Shown: positions 33,452 through 45,144, numbered from the stretch's first letter. The stretch is DNA of 45,144 bases from Purshia tridentata (GCA_003254885.1 QANT01005635.1:1-45144), one strand, 5' to 3'. The notes: generated by a model from the letters alone, not told the origin. Program-made: numbers and translations.

Positions 33452-33596
33452 GGCAAAAAGTGGAACAATATATGCAATGCTTTTTTTTTTTGACCAAATA
33501 ATATATGCAATGCTTAAGATTGATGCATGCTGTGAAAAAGGCAAAAAGTGGAACAATATATGCAATGCTTAAGATTGATGCATGCTGTGAAAAAGA
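33452..33596. repeat. Tandem duplication whose first copy carries an insertion
   Basis: A unit GGCAAAAAGTGGAACAATAT...GCTGTGAAAAA occurs at 33452-33538 and at 33540-33594. The second copy is contiguous. The first is interrupted after GCAATGCTT by 33 bases: a 17-base poly-T/GACCAAAT insert plus a 16-base duplication of the target. The second copy therefore preserves the uninterrupted site. Confidence 0.85.
33467..33515 (-). mobile_element. Very short poly-A retroposon insertion with 16-bp target duplication
   Basis: AATATATGCAATGCTT occurs at 33467-33482 and 33500-33515. Between them are nine T and GACCAAAT (33483-33499). On the minus strand this is ATTTGGTC followed by an A-tail, flanked by a perfect 16-base duplication. 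The neighbouring tandem copy at 33540-33596 is an empty site lacking the insertion. The 3' end word TTTGGTC resembles TTTGGCCG of the insertion at 3926-3977. Confidence 0.65.
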
Positions 33597-36500
33597 AGAG
33601 CAAAAGCAAATCAGGGCACATGCAGAGAAACTTTCTTTGGCAACTTAATTACAACTTATATTTGTTTGTGGAGATTAAATAAGAAAGCTCAATTTTTGTA
33701 GTATAAAAAACGAGATCGACTAAATTTTATTTTAGTAGTGGTCCTCATTGATCACCAACTAGGTCCGAATATGGTTATCTACATGTGCATTTGAAAGCTT
33801 TATTGTGATACTAATCCCTTTTTCTTTGGCAACATATGTTGCTCTTGGCTTGAAGACCATATAGCTGTGAACATAAATGGGTTGGAACTGTATGTGTATG
33901 ATTGGTTTTAAATGGCTAGGGGGGGAACACACACTACACAAAAACATCTATCCTTATATGAGAGGGGCCAAGGATTGTACACGTACAACTTGAAATAAAT
34001 ATGGGGCTAGATGATTCATTCTATGCTTCTCACAAGCATAAAATTTTAGTTGGGTTCAATTTACCTAAAAAATAAATTTTTTAACCTCACGTTAGAGATT
34101 TAAAGTATTTTTGTTTTGGTAACAGAGACTTACACTATTGAATCATGTTCTACGTTCAATTTTAGGGATTAGGATTCTGTACGTAATTTAATGGATGCAG
34201 ACCACAAAAAAAGAAAAAAAAAAAAGAAGAAATGGGTATATCTATTCATACTTAATTGTAATATTGGCATGATATAGTCAATATGTTATGTGATATAATC
34301 AACTTATGTATTATTAATATTATACTTTACAAATATAAATATATTGTCCAATAATATCTTTACATGTAGATTAACTACTACACTACGTGACAATATATCA
34401 GTTATACTTAATAATTTTTCCACTAGTTGCTACTTAAAAGTTATTATTACACTTATTTACACATTTACCTCCTAAAACTATAGTTTTATCTCACTTTATC
34501 TCTTTAAAGTTTAGTCTCAATTTACTTCCTTAAATTTTATTGTCTTAATTTACCCCTATAAATTTTTCTCGTATCTCATATAATCAAAAGTTTAGAACCG
34601 TCAAGTCCATCAATTTACCCCCACCACATAAATGGTCACATCAATAATTCAAATGATTAAATGGACAAGCTTGACATTTTCAGATTATGCATTAGATTCA
34701 TTGGGCGATCCCAATGTTTACATGAAAGTAAAGTACTGTTGTAGCTACTCAATCTAGTAACATTAGGAGGTTTCAAAGGTGAAAACTGAAAACCCATAGG
34801 ACACGGCGCCTTTTATCAATTAGCTTGAATATGAGAAATGCTAGAAGAGGAAGAAAATGAAACAAACAAAAGTGAAAAGCATGATTTTCAGGTAACAAAA
34901 AAGCCCGACTACTCCTTCGTCAGCTTCAAGGTAAACTCCGATTACATACAATACCGAGCTATTCATTGTGGTTATAAATAAGATTTTTTCTTGTTGAGCT
35001 GGCAACCGGGGCAAGGTCACTGTTTTTAGATGCATGCAGTTATGCCAGCTCTTATGACAAACAGGACTCCATATGGGCATGCCAGCTCTGTTTGTCTCTG
35101 ACCAAAAATGGTCCCTGCAAGTCCTCATCCAGGAATCAGTGATTTGCAATCCCATCACCTTTATGGTTTTCATCTTCCTCACTTGCTGGCTAGCAGAGGA
35201 TCGAGCTACCATTCTCAGCCGTCACCATCGCTGCTATTTCCTGGACTTATCTTTAGACTATACCCGTCGTCCTCTCGTAGCAGAGACAGTAATTGCATAC
35301 AGTGCCCTAATTAAGAAGCCACTATAATGTGAAAGTTACAGAAGTAAATGCATGCGGTGCTGTGAGGCAGTGATTCTAATGTCAAGTAACAATCTGTATA
35401 CAAAAATGTCTCCCACAGCAACCATACATACATACCCGTGCCTGTGCATGCTTTTATGGGAATATGCATGGACTAGTGACATATCACATATATAACCAGC
35501 CCTAGGTAAAAGCCTATTGGTCAATCTCACAAAGACTGGTAGGAGAGGAGTAGGACACACAAACAACTAAAAAGACAAAACAAAAGCACGCTGTATTGTA
35601 TTTCCATTATAATGACATCTTGTTCAAATTCTAATCTTTGTTAGGTTGTTGCAAGCAATCGTATGTTGTTTTAACCTGGGCAGCTTTTTATGTCATGAGT
35701 CATGACAAATGTGAAATTATCATTGGAGCTTTGCTACCCCTTTTACACGTATGATCCAGAAAAAGGGTTTTGGGCTAGGCTGTTTAATCAGCATAGAAGT
35801 CCAAGGCCTTACACATCACAGCACTTTTTATTCAGTCATTAGTTTTCTATATTATTCATCTCGAAAGAGAGTGATCACTGATCAGTGGAAAATCTAAGCC
35901 ACATCCACTTCAATAATTAGGCTTATATAACAGGAATTCCACGATTACAATAAATTGAATCCCATGATATATTCATGACATGTTTATGTAAGCATGAAAA
36001 TAGTGACATTTCAAGAAAACACTAGACCAGACAACAAGACACTAGCCTAGAATCTGAGACATATGGATGACAACCATTCTTCAGAACCATGTATTTGAAG
36101 AGCATAATTTCTAAAAGCCAAGTGATTGTCTGATGGCAAACACAAGGTGATTGCAGTCATTAACAAACTTTTAACAAATAATGAAATTCAAAAGTATTAT
36201 ATATGTCTTGATCTCTGCTATCTCGGAATCCATGTATCAGCCCATTCAATTAGTGATCTGCAGTTTCTAAATTGCATACACCTGGGAATGTTTCTACAAA
36301 CAGACATAACTTTGGCTCTTCAAATACATGTGCCATAAACATAAGTTTTGAAAGGTTCAGAGTTTGAATTTGGTTTTCCTTTGCGTGCATACCTGCTTGA
36401 AGGTCTTAAATTGGATTGATTGTTAATACTAACTCTAACCATTCATAAAGCACCAATTCATACCTTCCATTATAGAATAATAGTGCAGCTTTTATGGTGC

Positions 36501-36914
36501 CCCACCCAAATCCCCAAATTTTACATGGTAAACTTTGTTGGACAACGGACAACCAGATTCAAGAAATTTTTTTAAGTGCACTGCACATGCTACATAAAGC
36601 TTATAATAGTTGAGAGCAATCCAATCCCCCTCCCATCTTTTATCTCATTGTTAGTGTATAATATCTATGTTCTGTTATTTTTTTCCACCTTTTGATAGCT
36701 AACAGTGATCTTGTTATTATTCAAGGCCATATAAAGCTATTCATTATTTACAGCATAGGCTACCTTTTTTCAGTCTGTTATTAACACACACGGATAAGCT
36801 GCCATGAAATTGAGATGCTGCAAAATTCCTATGTTGCTTATGAATGGAGGACATGCGACCTAAGGAGAGATCTGGCAGCAGAGAAACGTTATAAATTATT
36901 TAGTAATTTTATCA

Positions 36915-39900
36915 TTAGCCATCTTGATGGTAAAAACTTACAGATCTTGGTGGAGACTTTGTCATGAGGATTTGTGGACCCTTTACAAAGAAGCTATCAG
37001 AGTCACTCTCGGTGGTGCTGGAGACCAGAGAAGTGACATCCTTTGACCTACCCATCAACTTAAGCCTAGGAAAATGGTCACCCCATATATCATATGTATA
37101 TTCATCCCCAAGCCGAGCCTTTTCTTCTGCTCCATTTTTCTGGCCATAGATTTTGGACCCAGGGGCTCTAGCATGTGGAGAAATGGCAGAGGTTGAAGCC
37201 TGATAAGAAGGAGAGCATACCACATTAGGTGCAGGCCTACCCGCACAAGGAAAGGTAGCAGAAGGCAACAAAACAGGTTTGGCCGCAGTTTTTCTTGTTG
37301 CTGAAGGCTGCTCTTGAGAAGGAAAGCTTTGGTGGTTATTGCAATGCATTAAAGAAACCTCAGGCTCTGATATGTTTGCCTTAGAAGCAGATTTAAAAAC
37401 ATGACTTTTCTGACAGCCTTGGTGAGCCACTTGAGTAAATGGATTCCGGGCTTGACCCACATCAGGATACAGCGGCCACATGTGTTTTGGTGTTACAGAT
37501 GAGATCGGAGACAAGGGAGATGAAGGAGTAGAATTTCCACTTTGACTACTTGAAACTTCAAGAAGTCCTGTTAGTTTAGCACCAGCACCCTTTCTCTTCT
37601 TCCGCCTTCTTCCCTTTTCCTTTCCAGTTTTGACAGTGAGGTTACCAGGTTGGGATGCTTCTAGTTCATCAGAATTCTCAAATAACACAGATTCAGACAT
37701 CGATGAGAAGGCCAATTCTTTCTTCTTTGGAGTATCTGAGAAAATATTGGTTTGTTTATGACCTTGTAGAATTTGATTTGCGTGCTGAGCAAATTTTTCC
37801 TGCTCTGACGCCCCTCCCTGGTCATCAGGATATCTACCAACAGATGCCTGCATCGAGGATTTATCTTCCTGAGATGATCTTAACAAACTACTCATCTCAC
37901 CCGACACAGCAAATTTACTGTTTCTATGATTATGTACATGAGATGATTTTCCTGTACTACTTATAGTAGTAGCCAGGGAACCTTTTTCGTTCTTGTACAA
38001 ACAATCATAGGAGCAAAAGGCCAACACCTGGGGGAATATATACCAAACCACTAGAAGCATCAAGGAGACAACAAGGAATACTGCTGCCGAGTATTTTTTA
38101 AAGCACATCCAGAACAATGATTTCTTACATATATTGAGCATATACAGAGGAAGCCTTGCCTTCATGGGTATCACCAGAATACCAGTTTCCAAGGCCAGCT
38201 CAAGATCTCTTTGTACCAAGGCTGCAGAAAAATCAGTCTGGTATGATATTAGAAGCTTTGTTGACTCTCCAGGTTCAAGAGAAAAACCTTTGCAAGTTTG
38301 TACCATAAACCCATCCATCCCGCACTCTTTTCCCGACACTTTGATTCCTCTAACCTCCAGTGGCAAATCTCCTGTATTCTTAGCATAAAGCTGTTTTGAT
38401 AATGGTTGTAAACAAGATGGAGTGGTATCTTCCATGTGAAATAACATGTCAGGAGAAGAAATGTTGAGAGGAATTGCCAAGCTGAGGTTGAATTCTACAC
38501 TCTGAACAGGCTCAGACTCTTCAAGCAGTAGTAAAGAAAGCGACCCTCCAAATCCCCTCAGAGATAACCACTCCACACCAGAAAGATTGTTTCTAATCAG
38601 GGCTGAACTTCTCCACCCACAACGATTTGAAGGGTGAAACAATACTGGTCCAAGAGATGCTCTACCATTGGGATGAACATTAGCCTCTGTTACTGCACTT
38701 TCTGCTATTGAGAACCCATACCTACTCAGAGAATTAGATTCATTGCAAACCAAACTACCAGATGAAGGAGGCTGTATAAGACCATCTGGGCTCTTGCATT
38801 CGTCAATAATCTCCCCTGAGTTCAGTATAAGCTGCATCACAACTGGCTTTTGACTAGGATTCTTTACAGTGATCCACTTAGAGTAATGACTTCCTACCTG
38901 AACCATTGGGAATAATACCTCATGGTCATCAAGCACAGACATCCCACTTTTGGTATCTTGAGATTTCCAGTTACGTAGAACCAATTCATCTGCTCCTGCC
39001 ATCTCTATTGCCTTCACATAAGTTCATAGAAACATTTTTGTTATTATTGTGGATAAAGATGTTTATGCATAAAAGAAATCACGCAACATGATTGATCATA
39101 GATAGTTCATGGGTAAAGAACATTGAACAACATACAAAAGTTTAAAATTATTCTGAGATAAGATGCCACAACTGCAGCCATAAAAAAATGCACACTCTAC
39201 CACACTAGTAAATAAAATTGTTACAGAAAAACACGCATTTTTTTCTTTCTTTTAGAGGGATTTGTTAAATGGACACCTGCTAGCTCCAGCACCCAGGATT
39301 TGAGAAAGGGATTTTAAATAACTAGGACTGTTCTAGATATTTTTATAAGAAAGGAACCATACTTGACCACTATTTCAACAAAAACAAGACTACAAATAAA
39401 ATAACAATAACAGGTAAAAAAAACAGAAAATATAAGAACCATAAGTACATAGACCATAGAAAGTAAAGCTCAAAAGGCCAACCCAGTTCAAACACTATTC
39501 ATGAAATATGCATACCTTGATCTGTGATGGTGACTGCAAGCCACGGTCGGAGGACACTGTCCTCATATCACCAGATTCACTCCTTTCAGACTGATGTTCA
39601 TATTCAACATTGGAATCCTTCCAATGTCTTGAACAAATATGAATAACATCCTGGCAAGGAATTTCAATCTGCGAGCTATTTGAGTCGTTTGTCAGTATAA
39701 GTAATTTACAGTGTCCATTTATTTCAACATGTAGGTGAGTACAAGAAACCACAGCAACATATGTGTCAGTGCCAGGGAAAAGCAGTAAGCCTTCAACATA
39801 CTTAATCTGGAAAATTTTACTCTCTGCAACTTCAGTAATCTTAATAACTCTCAAAAGGTAAGGAGCAGAATTTTTCAGAGATATAGCAACAACAGTTTCA

Positions 39901-42242
39901 CTGGCAGCACACGGGGCAGAAACCTCAAGAGAAGCTAAGATAGATCCTGTAAAATCATCATTGATTTCTATTCCATCCACTTCAGCTTCAAAAGGAAGCA
40001 TAACAGTATCAGACTTGTCCTGTGAAGACCTTAGCAACTGCATGCAAATTGCACCAAAAATTTTTCCCTTGGATTCAACTGAGAAGTCTATTTCTATGAT
40101 AGTTTCACTGCTGTGTGGACCAATCTCCCAGTTCCTAAGGGGCCTCATTTGCAGCAGAGGCAAGCCAACTTGGCCAGTACTCACAACGAGCCTATCTTTA
40201 GAACTAAGCAACCCAAGCTCGTTGGAGCCTTGAAGTTTTTCAGTACTACATATTGCCTCTGCATAATGGCAAGTATGCCCCATAGACACTGATATCCATG
40301 CGGTAACTTCCTCCACATAGAAAATTTGATCAAGGGAATTAAAGAGAGACAGGTTCTTACTCCACCTTCCCCTGGGAGAAACATCCAGGCCTAATAAGGG
40401 GTGAATTCCATAAGGGGACTCAATGGCAAAACCTTTAGCCTGTATCAAGAAACCACCAGAGCTTGTCTGCAAAATGAGATGAGCTGAGGACAAGCCCAAC
40501 CATCTAGGTAAGAATACAAAACAAATTGAAGCTGTTTCACCAGGTCCTAACAAAGCCTCGCTAAAATTGCAAGGATAGAACTGTATGTCAGTACTGAATG
40601 GCTCATAAACATGTAAAATTCTGTCATTGCATGTATTTTCCACAGTTAAGAAAGCCAATGACGGAAAATACATATTTCTTTGCCCCCAATCCAATACAGA
40701 GGGGCTAATTTCTACATGGGGTGAGGAAGAACCAACAAAGGAATTGGATTTGGTCATCTCGGGGTTCTTGTTCGGCCTAAAACTTGTGCTCTTCTGATAA
40801 AGTAAAGGTCCTCTACAGGAAGAAAGATCATTTTGATTAGCACTATCAGTTTGAATGGATGAAAACTCATTAGTAGCCTCTTTGGAGTTCAAAGAACAAG
40901 AAACAATCCCTCCATTAAATAACTTAAACATACCATTGTCTGATGACCAGCTTTTGTTACTTGCCAACTTGCTATTCTCAGTTGATCCTACAGGTGATAG
41001 ATCATCAGACCGACTCCCAGAAACTTCTAAATCAGCCACTTCGATTTTATGCTCCAAAAAACCAGGTAATGTGGAGGGAAAGCAGAATGAATGAGAACTA
41101 GTACAAACACTACCAATGTTGAAGTGGGTTCTTGGAATTCCATAATCCGAAGTGGTATCACCAAGAAGAATATTCGCAACAGCCACATCAGAGTTATCTC
41201 CATATGAGCTACAAGCATCACAGTCTGATAATTTCTGCATCCCATTCCCAGAGCATCGTTCGCATGTAGCAAGGCAAAAGAGGGTACATACTAAAACCAA
41301 AAGAACATGGAATGCTTTGGTTGGATGTGACAATCCCCTGAACAATTGAGCAACGCAAATAGCATTACAATTTACACGTAAGAAAGGTTTACTAAACTTG
41401 ACAGTAAAAATTGGTATGCAAAAAGACCACTAATTAAAAAAAAAAGAAAAAATTAAGAAATGCAGTTGAGCAGAGCAATATCAGTTTTCTTTCAATTTAT
41501 TTCCGATTTCCACCATTTTCTCAGCAGCCAAATGGAGTCACCGTCATACAAACATGATTGGACCCAAATTTGACCCCTAAAAAAAAACAAAGAAAGAAAG
41601 AAAGAAAGAGAACAATAACAGAAAATATAGAAAAACTAGAAAGTCCAATATGCAGCAATAGCATATCCTAAATTTCTAATTAAACCAAAGTCCCTGCTTT
41701 CAGGGTTCAAAACAATTAGTAGCCGTATCTTGCGCTAGATATATACAATAAATGAACGAAGCATTGGGGCAGTGCATTTAGCAGCAAACCTATTTGCTCC
41801 AACAAGTTTGGAAATGATTCTTTACCACACCATTAATAGCAAAAACTTCATAAATAACAGAGCACGCGCAAAAACTATTACTCTAAAATCACTTACAGTA
41901 ACTTTTTAAGCTCAAGCTCAAAAAGAGAAAGAACAGGAAAAACACAATTTCTACTAACTTCAGAAAAGAAAAAAAAACAATTATCTAAGCAAGACACGAA
42001 TAAAAAAACAATCGGAACCATAGCGTTTAAAACGGAAAACGATAAAGTAATCAGCTGTCCAAAAATGACGAAAAGCATAAATTTTTTGAACAATCAATAC
42101 AGGGAAGGAAAGACGGAGCAGATGATGAGAAAGTGAAGCAAAAAAAGAAAAGGAAATGATCTTTGAAAAAGGTGTTATCAGAAACATCGAGAGCAAAATA
42201 AATGGCGGAAGAGCGGAGAGAAAAATACGACAAGTAAAGGTG

Positions 42243-42273
<31 letters not shown>

Positions 42274-42357
42274 TGTGTGTTGAGGAGTCTACCTGTGGTG
42301 GAGCACAGAGAGCTGCTGCTTTTGAGCTCTGATTGTTAGGGATTTTCGGAACTCCAT
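36915..42357 (-). CDS. TMEM131-like membrane protein, 3 exons, 1,327 aa
   Basis: Exons on the minus strand: 42357-42293, 41337-39516, 39011-36915 (65+1822+2097 bases, one frame, GT-AG introns). The start ATG at 42357 has a strong context (GCCATGG) and is the only in-frame ATG before exon 2. Residues about 29-47 are hydrophobic (a signal sequence or anchor, in [17 protein letters not shown]). A TMEM131-like N-terminal PapD-like domain lies at about 230-320 ([30 protein letters not shown]). Further beta-rich, Asn-glycosylation-bearing segments fill the lumenal part. A membrane span lies at about 936-958 ([16 protein letters not shown]), followed by a tail of about 370 residues with a Lys/Arg cluster ([10 protein letters not shown], about 1097-1106) and Ser/Pro-rich disorder. 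In animals TMEM131 acts in ER-to-Golgi export of collagen. Plants lack such collagen, so the cargo here is unknown. The protein appears intact. Confidence 0.85.
42246..42273. repeat. GA microsatellite in intron 1 of the TMEM131-like gene
   Basis: A GA run interrupted once by TA, then GTGTGTGT. It lies about 20-45 bases inside the intron from the donor at 42292. Confidence 0.85.
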
Positions 42358-43000
42358 GGCTGAGCAGGAGAGAGAAAACCATGCGAGGTTTGACGGAGCT
42401 TTGTTTTCTGGGCCTTTGGCTTGGATTCTGAGAGAGAGTGTCTCTGTGTGTATGCTTAGAGCACAAGCACAGCACCACCAGACCACCTGATAATAGCGAA
42501 TGAATGGCCACACAGAACCAACAAAATCACAGATACAGAGCTTAAATGACCACACTAGCCTCGAGAGAATTGGATGTGCGAAGGGTATAGTGGTAATATC
42601 TAGGTGGGGTTGAATGGAAGTTGGACGACTTGGGTGGGGGAGAGGGTGGATATAATTTTAAAATGGAGGCGTTTTGTAATATTGTATTGTTTAGAAATTG
42701 GCATTTGGTGCTCCCAAAGTGTTTAGTCTGGGATACGAAAGGACGAATCTGCCCTTTGTGCCGTTTACGTGGGTCAAGCGGCTTGTGCCAGCTAGAACCT
42801 ACGAGCGCGAAAAGGAAAACACCTTGGCGCGTTGCGTTCCGAGCCTTACCGCATCGCAGGGCTCGGCCTTCTAGGGGCTCAGGCTGCACCACCCACCCTC
42901 GTCCTCGGGTACGAGACCGTTTGTTCCTTTGCAGGAAATATGAAAACCCCGACAAAATGGTAATTTTAGAGATAGAGGCGATTAAAAAAAGCTAGAGGCA
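42358..43000 (-). promoter_or_regulatory. Leader and promoter side of the TMEM131-like gene, with a GC-rich patch
   Basis: The first 200 bases upstream of the ATG hold a pyrimidine-rich leader with CTCTCTCTCAG words. From about 42760 to 42950 the sequence is clearly GC-richer than anything around it, with CGCGTTGCG and CGAGGACGAGGG words. The long open frames on both strands here (42542-42955 minus, 42621-42995 plus) are most simply explained by GC content reducing stop codons. No protein domain was recognised. Confidence 0.35.
42382..42384 (-). other. Upstream out-of-frame ATG overlapping the TMEM131-like start
   Basis: An ATG whose first base is 42382 (minus strand; codon 42382-42380) precedes the main start by 25 bases in another frame. 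It reads [13 protein letters not shown]..., runs through exon 1 and, when spliced, ends in exon 2. Its context lacks a purine at -3, while the main ATG has G at -3 and +4. The coordinates given mark the site only approximately. Confidence 0.35.
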
Positions 43001-45144
43001 TGGTTTGCACCACTCACACAGGAACGAGGTAGGTCCTTGTTTCCTGCATATTTTTTTAATAGATTCTTGATACGAAATATTCTTTTTATCTTATTTTTGG
43101 GTCCATTATTATTTTTTAAAATAGTTACATTGTTTTTTTATTTTTTATTGTAACGCATGTTATATTGTTAGATAATTAGTTTAAATTTATAATAATGTAT
43201 GTTATGTTATTTCACACTTAGTTTGAATTTTACGTCATACGGAAAATTTCTTTATTAATTTTGACAATTGTGTAATATCATTATTTCACTCAATATGCCT
43301 CATATGTTACACATGCAAATCATGATTACTTTTTGAATTGACTTAATCATACTTGACATATGATTGTAAATTAAAGTTGGTCTAGTTAGCCAATTACTTT
43401 AAATTTATTGTAATGCCAATTATGTACCTATATGATTAATTTGAATTGTTGTCATAAATGATAAGTTTGCTCATTAATAGTGTAATATCATTATTCTACT
43501 CAATACCATTACGTGTTAATTATTTATAATTAGCTTTTACAATAACTACAAATTACATGTAACATAACGGTGCGACAAATGTTAATTAATTAAAGATGAT
43601 GATAAAAATTGGGCTTTATTTCAAGTTATTTATAATTTAAATTCTAATTGTGATTGATAGTCTGATAATATATCAAACACACTATATTTTATTTACAAAT
43701 AATGTAACAGTTATTTATATATATATATATATTCTAAACTTATTTGTTTTCTATATAAAGACACATTATTTTTTGAATAAATTGGTAAACAAAATTTAGT
43801 TAATGTTATTGATTTTCTTTTGGTCAAGAATCTTAATTATTGAGTGCCAAAAGAAAAGAATCTTAATTACTTGGCTACCATAGTGTGCGTATATTTCTAT
43901 AGAAAAAATAATGGCATATAAATATTGGGAAAAGATTTTGTGCCACATTATGGCACAAGTATTTTGTGTCATAATCTTATGTGGCAAAATAAAATACTAC
44001 ACATCATTCTTTTATTATTTTTGTGATTATACACATCACCATCTATTTTTAATAAAATTAATATCATATTTAGTGAAAGACCATCTTATCCAAGCCAAAT
44101 TAAATGATTATAATTAATTTATACTTAATTAAATAATACACAACATTGTTTTGTTTTTGTTTTTGCAATTATAGCGTTTCCGCAAGTGCTGCTTGAGCTT
44201 TCTGACTTTACCCAAACATATTTCTGCATATTTCCAATATGAAAGGCTAGCGTATATGTTGTATATCTTATTGTGAAAAAAGAATCTTTAAAATGTAATA
44301 TAAAAAAGACAAACAAATTGCAAAAGCAATGAATTTTTTAATGAAAGAGGAAAACCATGAATGACAAAGTCATTAAAAATTAATAATCACTCATGTGCAA
44401 TTGCTATACAAAGCAACTCATCTTAAAATCTTTTAAAGGCTTCACTCATCCTTTAGCCCTACATAGTAAATCAAACTCATAGCACATTTTTTAACAAACC
44501 CAGCCACCCCCCACCCTTGCTAGAATCTGATCTGACCATTATTTTATATATTTTTATACTCTTATTCTTGAATTCCTGTTGCATTTTTAGATGAATCGAG
44601 TTTAGTTTAACTTAGTTTTATATATTTTTATAAGTTGAAGAGCAAATAAAAGAAGGACACTTTGATATTTTCCGAGTTAGAAATTTCTGGGCAAATCAGC
44701 CTTCTTCTCGGATTAAACTGCACATCCTCTGAGCAAACAAGATGATAAGCCTTATATCGCTGAAAAGATACGGATTTCAGCTTCTTATAGAATTTTACGG
44801 ATCATGATTTGTATTTTTCTAGGAAAAGTTATGGCTATTTGAGTACATATAGGTCAAGAAGTTGGTTTGTGCGCAAATTAGCAAAGTTATATGTTATATG
44901 CATTTCAAAATATATTTGCATACAATGAAATGAGTATTCTATTAAATAAATTTTCTAAATATAATCAGTCACGAGCTGTTAATCGATGAGTCTCACATTG
45001 TAAGCCTTACTCCAATTAAATGTCCACAAGTGTTCAATATCAGCGAACAAAGCGAATGTCTAGTGATATTCAAAAAATTTTTTAAGTTCAATTAGTGTTT
45101 ATTGTTTATTTTTGTTAGATCTAAATGAGGAATTTAATTTCTTA
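43001..45144. other. AT-rich intergenic region at the right edge
   Basis: No gene seen. It contains a diverged pair of TGTAATATCATTATT.(C)ACTCAATA segments (about 43271 and 43478), a (TA)n tract near 43720, and a hairpin-forming repeat at 43932-43989. Confidence 0.45.
43932..43989. mobile_element. Short palindromic repeat (possible MITE remnant)
   Basis: ATTTTGTGCCACATTATGGC on the left pairs with ...CATAATCTTATGTGGCAAAAT on the right, giving an almost complete 58-base hairpin with small mismatches. Such a compact perfect-ended hairpin in AT-rich DNA resembles a miniature inverted-repeat element. No target duplication was defined. Confidence 0.4.

Larger units (their letters stand above)
28975..36914. 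other. Long intergenic region
   Basis: About 8 kb of AT-rich DNA without a gene I can support. Besides the duplications described separately it holds a CT microsatellite (31099-31119), poly-A/T runs and short overlapping ORFs without domains. A region at 34840-35330 has less biased composition and longer open frames on both strands (see findings). No tRNA, rRNA or recognisable microRNA precursor was seen. Confidence 0.45.

Noticed and set aside
35040..35110. A microRNA precursor
   Set aside because: The perfect stem is only nine bases and I recognise no known plant microRNA sequence in it.
42542..42995. Long ORFs on both strands (137 and 124 codons) upstream of the TMEM131-like gene
   Set aside because: Mirror-image open frames in a GC-rich patch with no domain are most simply due to few stop codons.
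1..45144. tRNA or rRNA genes, CRISPR arrays, bacterial-type operons
   Set aside because: No cloverleaf with a TTC arm, no rRNA-like segment and no regularly spaced repeats were seen; the gene structures are clearly those of a plant nucleus.

Overview
The window is nuclear DNA of a flowering plant, most likely a eudicot. The evidence is AT-rich intergenic DNA, intron-rich genes with GT-AG (and one AT-AC) introns, long GA/CT microsatellites, small inverted-repeat elements and a solo LTR. All identified proteins have their closest recalled relatives in land plants. The species cannot be named from the sequence. Nothing bacterial, organellar or CRISPR-like was seen.

Layout, left to right. (1) 1-2597: AT-rich, one coding-like fragment of unknown identity and a two-block direct repeat. 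(2) 2598-3705, minus strand: a three-exon short-chain dehydrogenase (265 aa) with an altered catalytic motif. (3) 3706-8900: intergenic, with repeats, two possible very short retroposon insertions, one ambiguous base beside a poly-A run, and an unexplained coding-like island on the minus strand near 6.2-6.5 kb. (4) 8925-21537, plus strand: a complete 24-coding-exon gene for a TWD40-1-type subunit of the plant endocytic TPLATE complex (1,621 aa by my splicing), including one U12-type AT-AC intron. (5) 21538-24442: its 3' region, then a 778-bp solo LTR with a perfect 5-bp target duplication. (6) 24443-28297, minus strand: a ten-exon gene for a protein with a MIP1 leucine zipper and a DUF547 domain (609 aa); one intron carries a MITE, another a tandem duplication, and a third a possible cryptic exon behind a CT repeat. 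(7) 28.4-36.9 kb: a long intergenic region without a recognised gene; it holds a 147-bp tandem duplication and a nested duplication that records a retroposition event together with its empty site. (8) 36915-42357, minus strand: a three-exon gene for a plant TMEM131-like membrane protein (1,327 aa). (9) 42.4-45.1 kb: its promoter side with a GC-rich patch, then AT-rich DNA with small hairpin repeats.

The four identified genes are separate transcription units and do not form a pathway. Two (TWD40-1 and TMEM131-like) belong to membrane trafficking or secretion in the broad sense, which I regard as coincidence. Splice models were built by eye: each junction keeps the reading frame, and exon lengths sum to an intact ORF in every case. 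I did not find a new multi-gene system. The most interesting items are the AT-AC intron, the very short retroposon insertions with about 16-bp target duplications (one with an internal empty-site control), and the SDR lacking the catalytic tyrosine at its usual position.
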